A DNA stretch of 64,000 bases from the NCBI RefSeq assembly GCF_963855985.1, contig NW_026973566.1, positions 1,178,001-1,242,000 on the forward strand. The letters run 5' to 3'. Numbering within the stretch: the first letter of the stretch is position 1; every line of letters begins with the position of its first letter. The translations under genes were made by a program, and so were the position numbers. This document shows positions 18,591-27,091 of this stretch, one piece after another. The notes below the pieces were generated by a model, which saw only the letters and a list, made by a program, of their open reading frames with translations, did not search any database and was not told where the DNA came from. This stretch comes from Ostrinia nubilalis. Its lineage: Eukaryota; Arthropoda; Insecta; Lepidoptera; Crambidae.

Positions 18591-21464
18591 TTAGAGCTTG
18601 TTCGTAAGCTGCTTATGAACTGCAGTTTTGAACTTAGCTTTAGATGTATTGAATATGTCGATGTCGGAGAAAAATTTATTGTATGATCTAGGCAGTCTAA
18701 TAGACATATAGTTGACCTCGTAGTTAGTGCGCACTAACGGTGTGTGAAAGAGTTGCGTGTGGCGAGTTCTTTTAGAAGGCGCGTTTAAATTGAGTATTTT
18801 ATTGGACAATTCAATACAATCCAGCTTTCCAGAGCATATATCATGCATGATAGCCATGTCCTGCATCAGACGCCTATTACCTAGCGTAACGAGGCCGTGT
18901 TTGTGGCATAATTCATTGTAATTAGGGTAATCATCAATTTTAAGTTTGCTACGGTAACTCAAGTATTCAACGAATTTAATTTGAAGGCGTTCTAGTGAAT
19001 GTTGATGAGTTATGTATTGCGGATTCCAAACAGTGCTGCAATACTCAAGAATACTCCTGATATAAGCGTAGTAAAGAATTTTTATACAAGAAATATCTGT
19101 GAAATCGCGTGTAACCCTTATAATAAAACCTAAGTTCTTGTATGCCTTATTTATTATATATTCCAAGTGACAATTAAATGTTAGCTTGCAGTCCAAATAA
19201 ATCCCTAAATCTTTCACAGATTCAACCCCGTTGAGACACACATTATTTAGTCTATAACCATATTCAATGGGAGTTTTACGCCTGGTAAACTTAATATGTA
19301 CGCATTTAGAGACATTGACTGTGATTCGGTTAGCTATGTAATATGCAGAAAGTCTATCCAGATCTTCTTGAAGTCTCAAGCAATCCTCAATTGTGTTGAC
19401 CTTCATATAGATTTTAGTATCGTCGGCATAGAGTAAGACCTTCGCATGTTTGAAACACAGGCCAATGTCGCTTATATAAGCTATATAGAATAAAGGCCCG
19501 AGGAGGGAACCCTGTGGTACACCAGAAGGGACAGTGATAAAATCAGAGCGATTGCCACCAATAACTACGGCCTGCCTACGGTTATATATGTACGATTTTA
19601 CCCATCTGTATAAATCCCCATGTATACCGAGCTGGTGAAGTTTCTGCAACAGTATGACGTGATTTACGCGATCGAAAGCTTTCTCGAAATCAGTGTATAT
19701 CACGTCAACCTGAGACTGAAAGCCCATGCCCCCATGCACATCACTAACAAATAGGCTCAAATTTGATACTGTTGATCTGTCCTTTACAAAACCATGTTGT
19801 TCCTTAGGTATCCCCTGTTTTATGATCGGATAAATTTCATTATAGACAAATCTCTCTAAGCATTTGGCAAAAACATTTAGAATCGATATTGGCCTACAGT
19901 TCTCAACAATGCATTTAGAACCTTTTTTATGTAGTGGAACTATATTGGCTTCTTTCCACTTCGTTGGGAAAACTCCTTCGGAGATAGATCGATTAAAAAG
20001 TATAGTCAAAGGGATAGATAATGCCTCAGCGCATCTCTGTGCAAATATTGGTGGAATGAGATCGCTGCCAGCACCTTTTCTAATGTCTAGTTTATTTAGA
20101 ATCGTAAAAACTGTCTTTTGCGCAACCGAGAAAGTGTGAATATGATCCTTCGAGTCAATCTCAAAATGTGTGCCTGCAACAGAATCAGTCGGCTGAGCAA
20201 ACATCAGCTTAAAGTAATTGTTAAAAGCTGCGCAAATTTCGTTGCTACCCGTTAGCTGTTTGTCACCATGCGTCATTGTACCTGGATATCCTGTGTTATT
20301 TTTACGTTTAGAGTTTACATATGACCATAACAGTTTAGGGTTAGATTTTATGCTTTTTTGAGAACGTGTTAAATATTCTTGATGACAGCTACTTTGCATA
20401 TCTTTCATTCTCCTTCTGAGCATAGAGAACGCATCATAATCCAATGGATTCTTGAACCTTTTCCAACGCCGATGAGCTTTTTGTTTTTCCCTAAGCAAGT
20501 TAATGAGAGCTCGACTATACCATACCGGATACGCGTCTGAAAATCTGGTGTCTACAACTGGCACGAATTGGTCAATTATTTGATACAAAATCGAGTAAAA
20601 ATTATCAACAGCTTCATCGACTGTGCCAGATGATACAACGCTCGCCCAGTCGACGGCTCGAAGCTCTTTTGTAATGACCTCGTAATCTGCCTTCCTAAAC
20701 AATTGTTTTTTTCTAGAGAGTTTCTGCAATGGTTTCGCATAAACATCAATTGCTTTAATGTCTAGAGTAGTGTGTTGGATGTCTTCCTCCACCAACGGAG
20801 ATGACGAGCAAGAGACTTCTACGTTAAAATTACAAAAAAAGAGATCTAATGTATTACCAGCATTATTACGATAATTGTTGTTTTGTTGCAGACCAAAAAA
20901 GTATGACTGGTTAACTAAGTTAATTCCTGCATTTTGTAACTCAATGGTACCTTTCCTCAAATACGTTGGGCCAGAAGGACCCCATAAAATATTAGGCAGG
21001 TTGAAATCACCAGCTAGTACAAATAAATCATCTCCGAATGACTCAGCAACGCTAGAAACCAATTGCATGCAATCATTTATACGAGAAGGCAACGCGCGAT
21101 CCGGCGCCATGTAAGCCAGCGCTATGTGCAAGTTATTTAGCAAGCCTATTGATCGGCCGTCCACTGTGACCCACACGCACTCAATATCAGCGCGCTGCCA
21201 CTCCGTACGCGCTCGCGCATTCAGTCGACGGGAGCACAGCACCATAACACCACCTCCGTTCGACCCGCGATCCCGGCGAAAGATTGTATATCTGCCGTCC
21301 GATAGTTCTGAGTTCAAAATACTATCGTTTAGCCAGGTTTCTGTGATTAGAACGATATCGTGATCTAGGTTTAGTGCATTATTGTAGAAATCTATTGTCT
21401 TAGTTCTAAGGCCGCGAACATTCTGGTATAGAAATGTTAGGTTATTTATTTTGAACGCGCCTTT
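18591..21464 (-). CDS. LINE ORF2: APE endonuclease and reverse transcriptase
   Basis: The uninterrupted frame runs from an in-frame stop near 21465 to 18591, roughly 950 codons. The endonuclease starts with LTFLYQNVRGLRTK and VLITETWLND, then LAGDFNLPN (about residues 102-109 when counted from 21317). The RT palm has VIYTDFEKAFDRVNH, SGVPQGSLLGPLFY and LLYADDTKIYM, so the catalytic box is YADD. A long C-terminal domain follows. No ATG lies between the upstream stop and the first endonuclease motif; translation may depend on ORF1, or the true start has been lost by a small indel. All catalytic residues are visible. Confidence 0.88.
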   Translation of the reverse strand, partial: KGAFKINNLTFLYQNVRGLRTKTIDFYNNALNLDHDIVLITETWLNDSILNSELSDGRYTIFRRDRGSNGGGVMVLCSRRLNARARTEWQRADIECVWVTVDGRSIGLLNNLHIALAYMAPDRALPSRINDCMQLVSSVAESFGDDLFVLAGDFNLPNILWGPSGPTYLRKGTIELQNAGINLVNQSYFFGLQQNNNYRNNAGNTLDLFFCNFNVEVSCSSSPLVEEDIQHTTLDIKAIDVYAKPLQKLSRKKQLFRKADYEVITKELRAVDWASVVSSGTVDEAVDNFYSILYQIIDQFVPVVDTRFSDAYPVWYSRALINLLREKQKAHRRWKRFKNPLDYDAFSMLRRRMKDMQSSCHQEYLTRSQKSIKSNPKLLWSYVNSKRKNNTGYPGTMTHGDKQLTGSNEICAAFNNYFKLMFAQPTDSVAGTHFEIDSKDHIHTFSVAQKTVFTILNKLDIRKGAGSDLIPPIFAQRCAEALSIPLTILFNRSISEGVFPTKWKEANIVPLHKKGSKCIVENCRPISILNVFAKCLERFVYNEIYPIIKQGIPKEQHGFVKDRSTVSNLSLFVSDVHGGMGFQSQVDVIYTDFEKAFDRVNHVILLQKLHQLGIHGDLYRWVKSYIYNRRQAVVIGGNRSDFITVPSGVPQGSLLGPLFYIAYISDIGLCFKHAKVLLYADDTKIYMKVNTIEDCLRLQEDLDRLSAYYIANRITVNVSKCVHIKFTRRKTPIEYGYRLNNVCLNGVESVKDLGIYLDCKLTFNCHLEYIINKAYKNLGFIIRVTRDFTDISCIKILYYAYIRSILEYCSTVWNPQYITHQHSLERLQIKFVEYLSYRSKLKIDDYPNYNELCHKHGLVTLGNRRLMQDMAIMHDICSGKLDCIELSNKILNLNAPSKRTRHTQLFHTPLVRTNYEVNYMSIRLPRSYNKFFSDIDIFNTSKAKFKTAVHKQLTNKL

Positions 21465-21831
21465 TTACAATAGGTGTTACGATCAGTTCCTATGAACGGC
21501 ACTTGTATTTGTTTGTTTCTGCCAATTGCCGAAGCATCAAATTGAGTTTTTGTTGTGGAAAAATAAAATAAGTCACTGGAATGTTGAGGTCTAACAAAAT
21601 TAAATGATAGATTACTACTCAATGTGACGTAATACAAAACGAGCGTAGGGGTGTTTATGTGAAGTGTAAATGAGATTGTGTATGAAATATGTATGTGTAG
21701 ACGAGGTAAGTGTACAATGTTATTAACGTGCGACCAGCATAGGGTTGAAACTAAGATAGTAATTATGGCGTAGTGATAATATTTTCTGATTATTAATAAC
21801 ATGGTGAAGCAAAGTATTAGGTAATTTTTTT
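21465..21831 (-). other. Gap between LINE ORF1 and ORF2
   Basis: About 370 nt separates the ORF1 stop (21832) from the open endonuclease frame. Overlapping short frames here look like chance. In related LINEs the gap is usually smaller, so a deletion, an insertion or a lost ORF2 start is possible. Confidence 0.45.
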
Positions 21832-22860
21832 TTAATCTTCCTCGCAGGATATTAGAATGTAAGGCGAGTTTTCTGATTTTCTTGTATAAATACGGCAGTT
21901 TTTTGTCCAAATAAATTTATAACCAGAGTTTTTAGCTTTAGACTTGCAGCTTTTTAGTAGCTGCTTGTTATGAACAGATAAATGTTCGTTTATATAAATA
22001 TGACATAACTCGCCCTGCACTCCTACATCCTTTGAGGTTAAGCCGTGACGCTTTCGCGCAGCCGACAATACCTCATCCTTTTTAGAGCGATTATGGAAGC
22101 GGATTATCAAATTACGAGGTTTTCCTTTCACTTGTCTCTTTGCTTGGACACGATGGATGAAATCCAAATCCTTTGGGTTGATGTTAACGTTGAGGTGCTT
22201 CGCGATATTTTCCACTATGGCTGGGAGTGATTCGCCAACGTTCTCAGGGACACCGACCACTTCTACATTCTGAAGCCTGGACCATTGCTCTTGCCTTAAA
22301 GACGCTTCCTCCATACTGTTCACTTTAGATTGTAGTGCTTTCAGCTGCGAGCTTAGGTTAGTGTTCTCCGATTGTAGTTTTTTAATGGTAGCTGAATTTT
22401 TGGCAGCAGAACTTTTTACACCTTCGAAGAGATCACTTAACGTACTCACTGAGTTTTCCAGTTCCAAGTACCTTTTCTCAATGGCTTTGGTGACTGATGC
22501 AGTGACATCTGCCAAAAACTTTGGTAAAGCCTGTTGGATTGCAATTTCAATCTCTGCCTTTATTGTGGCAATCACATCCCTCGGGGGCTCTTCATCACCG
22601 ACCGCTGCACCTGTAGGCCGCTTCCTAGTGTCTGTGTTCACAAACTCGCCGCTGCTGCCGGCCGCACCCTTCACCGGCGTGTCAGTGTTGTCTCCACGAC
22701 GACCTGGTTTTGCTTTGCACTCAGGGCATACCCATGTTGGGTCTCCTTTCTTAAGGCCGACACAACCGCAGTGATACTGAAGCCTGCATGACGATTTAGA
22801 GCACGTTATTGTGCTATCCTTTGCTTTCAAGTCACTTCCACAGGCACCGCACTTGACCAT
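21832..22860 (-). CDS. LINE ORF1 with PHD finger and FP-like C-terminus
   Basis: 342 codons from an ATG at 22860. Residues 4-48 form a C4HC3 PHD-type zinc finger (C4, C7, C20, C25, H30, C33, C45, C48). Residues about 120-195 are a coiled coil (SSQLKALQSKVNSMEEASL region), suited to trimer or multimer formation. About 195-330 resembles the C-terminal domain of baculovirus FP-like and LINE ORF1 proteins (VEVVGVPENVGES, RNLIIRFHNRSKKDEVL). It is expected to bind element RNA. The frame is intact. Confidence 0.85.
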   Translation of the reverse strand: MVKCGACGSDLKAKDSTITCSKSSCRLQYHCGCVGLKKGDPTWVCPECKAKPGRRGDNTDTPVKGAAGSSGEFVNTDTRKRPTGAAVGDEEPPRDVIATIKAEIEIAIQQALPKFLADVTASVTKAIEKRYLELENSVSTLSDLFEGVKSSAAKNSATIKKLQSENTNLSSQLKALQSKVNSMEEASLRQEQWSRLQNVEVVGVPENVGESLPAIVENIAKHLNVNINPKDLDFIHRVQAKRQVKGKPRNLIIRFHNRSKKDEVLSAARKRHGLTSKDVGVQGELCHIYINEHLSVHNKQLLKSCKSKAKNSGYKFIWTKNCRIYTRKSENSPYILISCEED

Positions 22861-23000
22861 GATTGATTTTTCGACGAATTGATGTTTTATTGGAGAAACT
22901 TATATCACCACGTAAAGGGCTTACGCCAACAATAAAAATTATTGACAAAAAGTGAAAAATATTTGAGTATTAATATTATTAATTACTGAATTTATCGGAG

Positions 23001-23149
23001 CCAATGTTTACTTGGCAACTACCCACAGTTTTTTTTTTTTTTCCTTATTTCATTCTTTTTATCGAAATTTCCAAACGATTCATTAACAATAGAGGTGATT
23101 CTAGCGCTCGGCGGCCGCTGCCGCGGCACGCTTCGCTCGCCTTCGCGCA
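23001..23149. other. Junction between LINE 5' end and right arm
   Basis: A 15-nt T run at about 23029-23043 is followed by a GC-rich tract (GCGGCCGCTGCCGCGG) at 23110-23125. I see no gene. The T run may mark a lost insertion border. Confidence 0.4.
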
Positions 23150-23520
23150 TTAAGGGTCACTGTTCTAACCTAACCTAACCTACTTTTTGCAACCATACTA
23201 TTTCCTGCAATGTTTTACATAAAATTCTTGTGAAAACCATGATCATGTGCCATAAACTTTGATTTGTGGGTAACGGTGGGTAAGTATGTGAAGTGTCAAT
23301 TTGACCAAACAAATTATTTGGGATATAATATTTGGCAACATAAAACATTTGCTATATAAACATTTGCCAAGTAAAATTTGGCCAAATGATAATTTGACCA
23401 AATGAATTAGTTGCGAAAAGTACAGTTGCTAAAAGTTAATTTGGGAAATGAAACTTTGGCGATAAGTTGTTTGCGAAGTGAAATTTGGCGAAAAGTAATT
23501 TGGCCAAACGGAAGGATACC
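23150..23520. repeat. Right inverted arm of the long-TIR element
   Basis: This begins TTAAGGGTCACTGTTCTAAC with (CCTAA)3 and ends GGAAGGATACC at 23520. It mirrors 17320-17712. Confidence 0.85.
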
Positions 23521-24117
23521 GGTTAAAGGTGATAGTAATAAAGACGTTTTTCGTCCGATCTGATTAAAAAAATCGGTGTACGAAAATGAACTAACTACAT
23601 TTGACCAATTGTACTAGTTCGGAGCGATCCGTCACAGATCCGTTCAGTGTCCGAGTAAGAACAAGCCTAGTAATAAATATTGCACGTTTTGTATTGGTAA
23701 TTTTGTCTATTCTTGCTTTCAAAAGCAGCGTTGGGGGATTCGAGTGGGAGGCGGTCTTCAAGTGTGTGTTTTTGCTTAGAGTCGAATCCCAGCTCAGTGG
23801 CATAATACCCGCATTATTAGTGCAAAAAGTACCCGTTAATATTTTGATTGACAGCGTGTCACAGAATAAGTAATAGTACAGGTACAGAAGGATTACTCCG
23901 CAAGACGATTTAAATAAATGCGAGTCTTGCTACGACGCGATACAGTGGAATTCAGCTCGCACAGCACTACGTACCTACAATTTTATTCACCTACAAGTTT
24001 TGTCTCTTTCTATCGCGTGCCTCTGAACTCTTCTTACGCTGTTAGGGTTGCTGTCTAGTGAAAAAATAATTAATCTACTTATTTGTAATGAGGTACGACG
24101 TATGTAGGTAAGTATGC
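23521..24117. other. Unassigned LTR-element interior
   Basis: This is mixed-composition DNA with no domain I recognise. An open frame at 23601-23873 has no motif. The first bases (GGTTAAAGGTGATAGTAAT) resemble 17759-17777, hinting at rearrangement around the long-TIR element. Confidence 0.35.
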
Positions 24118-24192
24118 ATTCATTATGGAAAACCTTGGGAGAGGACTTTATCCAGCAGTGGACGTCATTTGGCTGAAACGAACGAACGAATT
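24118..24192 (+). mobile_element. RTE tail fragment (GAACGAAC)
   Basis: A 75-bp piece of the same 3' end seen at 8880-8952: TATCCAGCAGTGGACGTCAT, GGCTGAAACGAACGAACGAA. It is 5'-truncated to the extreme end. Confidence 0.7.
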
Positions 24193-25359
24193 CTGAACAA
24201 TAGTCATGGTAGGTTTGGTTCCTATATTATCCTAAGAATTATTGATTACCTACATGGCCAACATACCTTTCAGCATCTTTGGGAAGCGAAAAAAAAAGAT
24301 CAATCCGGTAGATTTCTTTTCGAATTTAAACACCCGAACGCCACACAATATTTCTTTCTCTTTATGTCCATTTTTAAATAATACTTCGATCATAGAATTA
24401 TTATCATACTACAACGCATGCCAGCGTCCTGACGGGCGCGCGCGTGACACTCGACTGATATAATACCCGCCGGCGGGGCGCTTCGCTGTAGGTAATTATC
24501 GGATGTACCGCGCGGAGTGAGCCAGGCCTGAGCGTGTCGAACATTTCGTTAATTTCCGAATCAGTTTTATAGCGTTTTAATTTTATTTTAATAGAATCCC
24601 GGCTTATCGTTTGATGCGAGGAATCGGAAGTCAGGAGGTCGAATCAACTTCATACGTGACGACTTTTCAAAATCTTGTAAGCAACGCGATAGTTCTTGTG
24701 GTTTTCGTGATGCGATGCCTTAGTTAAAATTTTGGTTTGACCAAACAAAATAATTATGTAGTGGGTAACCTTCCTACGTCTTCGTCTACCGTCGACTCCA
24801 ATATCGCGCCCTGACCCTGAGTGTCGTGCGCTGCCTTTGCTGGATTCCGAGAGGCGCATTCCTGTGGATGCGGTGGCCCCAGGGGCATGGAGCAGGAGCA
24901 GCAGCGCGACCCGCGCAACTACCAGGGAGGATGTAGTGAACAGGAATATTGGCGCTTTGTCTGGTTTGCTACAAACAAGGTCCTGTAACTTTTGTATTTC
25001 TTTTCTTATCTACCCTTGTATACTCACGGACATTGCCCGCGGGTGGCGTCACCGGAAGGAGTGGCGAGCGTTCGGAGAACGAACGAGCAATGTTCGGTTC
25101 GCGAGCGAACATCGAAGAAGACGATCCTGACGAATATGTGCATAATTTTTGATATTTGATGTGCAGAGGAAGGCCAAGCGTGTATTTTGAAGTGAACGTG
25201 CTGCCCATACAAGTTTAAACGGGCGCTGGCGCATCACCGCTATGACTTGGAGTTGCTGGCTGGGTCCTGCATCGAAAAACCCAGGAGGCCGCCGAGCACA
25301 CGGGCCTGCGGCGTGGCGAGTGGACTCCAGGGGCTTGCGGAGCATTCTTGGAGGATGGC
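24193..25359. other. GC-shifted unassigned region
   Basis: The region turns GC-rich from about 24420, with overlapping open frames near 24837-25152 on both strands. None shows a recognisable domain, and such overlap is expected in GC-rich DNA. A short frame near 25247-25435 (ending in the minisatellite) also lacks motifs. It may be decayed gag or leader of the LTR element. Confidence 0.35.
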
Positions 25360-26095
25360 GAATCTTCACTTGACATGCAAATACGGCCTCTGTCAGTTGC
25401 TGGCTTTGTCCAGGCAGACGCTGACTGGTTTTTAATACCTGAAGCGTAGTGTTGACTTTGACATGCAAATACAGCCTACTCTGTCAGTTTCTGGCTTTGT
25501 CCAGGCAGACGCTGACTGGTTTTTAATACCTGAAGCGTAGTGTTGACTTTGACATGCAAATACGGCCTCTGTCAGTTTCTGGCTTTGTCCAGGCAGACGC
25601 TGACTGGTTTTTAATACCTGAAGCGTAGTGTTGACTTTGACATGCAAATACGGCCTCTGTCAGTTTCTGGCTTTGTCCAGGCAGACGCTGACTGGTTTTT
25701 AATACCTGAAGCGTAGTGTTGACTTTGACATGCAAATACGGCCTCTGTCAGTTTCTGGCTTTGTCCAGGCAGACGCTGACTGGTTTTTAATACCTGAAGC
25801 GTAGTGTTGACTTTGACATGCAAATACGGCCTCTGTCAGTTTCTGGCTTTGTCCAGGCAGACGTTGATGGTTTTTAATACCTGATGCGTAGTATTGATTT
25901 TGACATGCAAATACGGCCTCTGTCAGTTTCTGGCTCTGTCCAGGCAGACGTTGATAGTTTTGAATACCTGATGCGTAGTATTGATTTTGACATGCAAATA
26001 CGGCCTCTGTCAGTTTCTGGCTCTGTCCAGGCAGACGCCGCGGGTTTTTAATACCCAAGGCGTAGTGTTGGCATGCAAATATAGCCTCTGCTGAC
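25360..26095. repeat. 88-bp minisatellite, about 8-9 units, each with ATGCAAAT
   Basis: The unit is 87-91 bp. ATGCAAAT starts near 25374, 25462, 25553, 25641, 25729, 25817, 25904, 25991 and 26073. Each unit has TGACATGCAAATACGGCCTC, then CAGGCAGACGCTGA, then AATACCTGAAGCGTAG. The middle units are almost identical, while the last ones diverge (TGATGCGTAGTATTGAT). On the minus strand the units form open frames, because 88 is not a multiple of three and every frame is sampled; I do not call them genes. ATGCAAAT is the POU octamer. Confidence 0.9.
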
Positions 26096-26682
26096 GGCAA
26101 CGGGTTAGTAAGCACATTATGCAAACTTTGGGCCTCTTTTGTGCTTACTGTTCTAACTAATGTACGGATAATAGCATTCCGGAGCTATTATTCGTAGGAC
26201 TACCTATTTATTTTCCACATTTTATTTTCACTGATAGATTTTTTTTATTATTCACCCTCTGAGTTTAGTTATTTTTAACATCAATTTTGGGTCTCTTATC
26301 GCAATCACATGAGTGCACGCATGGGATTGTGCTAAAAGGCTGTGATCTTCCTCACATTTGTGAATTTTAACTTCAAGAAACGACGGTTTCACTTTGGTTC
26401 CTTGTAACTGTCATACATTGAACATACGCCACTGACATTCCAGATGATAACCATGGAACCGAACATGGGTGAACCAACCTGGTGAGGGTCAGTCTCAAGC
26501 TGCACCTCAGGGCTCCGAGCATCAGCTTCCTGCGGACCAGGGCTGCGATGACTAGACTTTGGCGGGTCCGAGCTGCGCAGACCAGTTTCCAAACGTCGGC
26601 GAGGTTATGCTGCGCGCGGAAGAAGCCGTGGCTGATGGGGAGCAGGCAGCGGTCGAGGACGCCGCACGATCAAGAACGGCCG
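26096..26682. other. Unassigned sequence before the right LTR
   Basis: There is no recognisable coding domain. The sequence is AT-rich to 26390, then GC-rich to the LTR. No clear polypurine tract precedes the LTR at 26683, which is unusual for an LTR retrotransposon on the plus strand. Confidence 0.4.
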
Positions 26683-26989
26683 TCTTAAAAATAACACCCG
26701 CTACGTCAGCGTGACGTCATATCGTTCGATTCTGTGTTAGAGTGGGAAGGCACGAAAAACCGGCCGCCGGCGCACCGCGACACTTTTCTCGAGCGCTTGG
26801 CTGTGACGGACGTTCTCTCGGTTCAGGGACTGTGATATTTGTGACCTAGATCATTATTTGTGGCATAGGCATATTTCTTTGTTACGTTAATTTGATTTGT
26901 GGAATTATTGTTTTCGGTTATTTAATAAATCGATATTTGCTGGTGCCGCTCATTACTTTTAAAAAAGCACTCTCACCTCTGATCCTTAA
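26683..26989. repeat. Right LTR-like repeat (307 bp)
   Basis: Direct copy of 16187-16493 with six substitutions and no indels. TGACGTCA lies at 26712-26719. The host fossil resumes directly after it with ACTAGGGTAAACC. Confidence 0.8.
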
Positions 26990-27091
26990 GACTAGGGTAA
27001 ACCACTGCTCCAGTGGCTCTACCGTGTCAAACCCCAACTTTGTGCCCCAACCAACTGCAAATCACCTGATTAGTTTTGACGACAGATACTA
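26990..27091 (+). pseudogene. Jockey-like fossil, segment 4
   Basis: This aligns with 43573-43665 of copy 2 (CTCCAGTGGCTCTACCGTGT, CTGCAAATCACCTGATTAG). It ends at the TA target of the next element. Confidence 0.6.

Larger units (their letters stand above)
18090..23000 (-). mobile_element. LINE with PHD/FP-type ORF1 and YADD ORF2
   Basis: Minus-strand non-LTR element. The 3' tail is (TTTTA)n-like at 18090-18130 (AAATA repeats on the coding strand). ORF2 (18591 to about 21464) is one long endonuclease/RT frame. ORF1 (22860-21832) has a PHD finger and a coiled coil. About 140 nt of 5' UTR follow. I could not find a target duplication, and the exact 5' end (22990-23030) is uncertain. ORF1 with a PHD finger is known in several CR1/Jockey-group LINEs. 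Confidence 0.8.
17320..23520. mobile_element. Long-TIR DNA element carrying a LINE
   Basis: Inverted arms of about 390 bp (17320-17712) and 370 bp (23150-23520) start with GGTATCCTTCCGTTTGGCC and are highly similar. The arms are packed with short TTTGGCAAA / TTTGCCAAA-like units and each contains (TTAGG)3 at its inner edge. The interior is a LINE (about 18090-23000) plus AT-rich spacer with more TTTGGCAAA units (17780-17960). No transposase is visible and no clear target duplication could be read, so the superfamily is unassigned. Confidence 0.7.
16187..26989. mobile_element. LTR element lacking recognisable pol
   Basis: Two direct 307-bp repeats (16187-16493 and 26683-26989) bound this 10.8-kb block. 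They are identical apart from six substitutions. The block lies exactly where copy 2 of the host unit is uninterrupted (near 43572), so it is an insertion. The interior has no protease, RT or integrase; it holds a long-TIR element with a LINE (17320-23520), GC-rich unassigned sequence and a minisatellite. I could not define a clean 4-6 bp target duplication. The best reading is a non-autonomous LTR retrotransposon (LARD type). Confidence 0.65.

Noticed and set aside
18053..23030. Inverted GTGGGTAGTT / AACTACCCAC pair as LINE target duplication
   Set aside because: The copies are inverted, not direct, and short; they are not a target-site duplication.
24837..25212. Overlapping GC-rich frames as a host gene
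   Set aside because: Open on both strands with no domain; composition explains them.
25360..26095. CRISPR array
   Set aside because: Regular 88-bp units have no unique spacers, the DNA is eukaryotic, and there are no cas genes. It is a minisatellite.
25432..26124. Repetitive minus-strand proteins across the minisatellite
   Set aside because: They merely translate the tandem unit; the period is not a multiple of three, so stops are avoided only by unit content.
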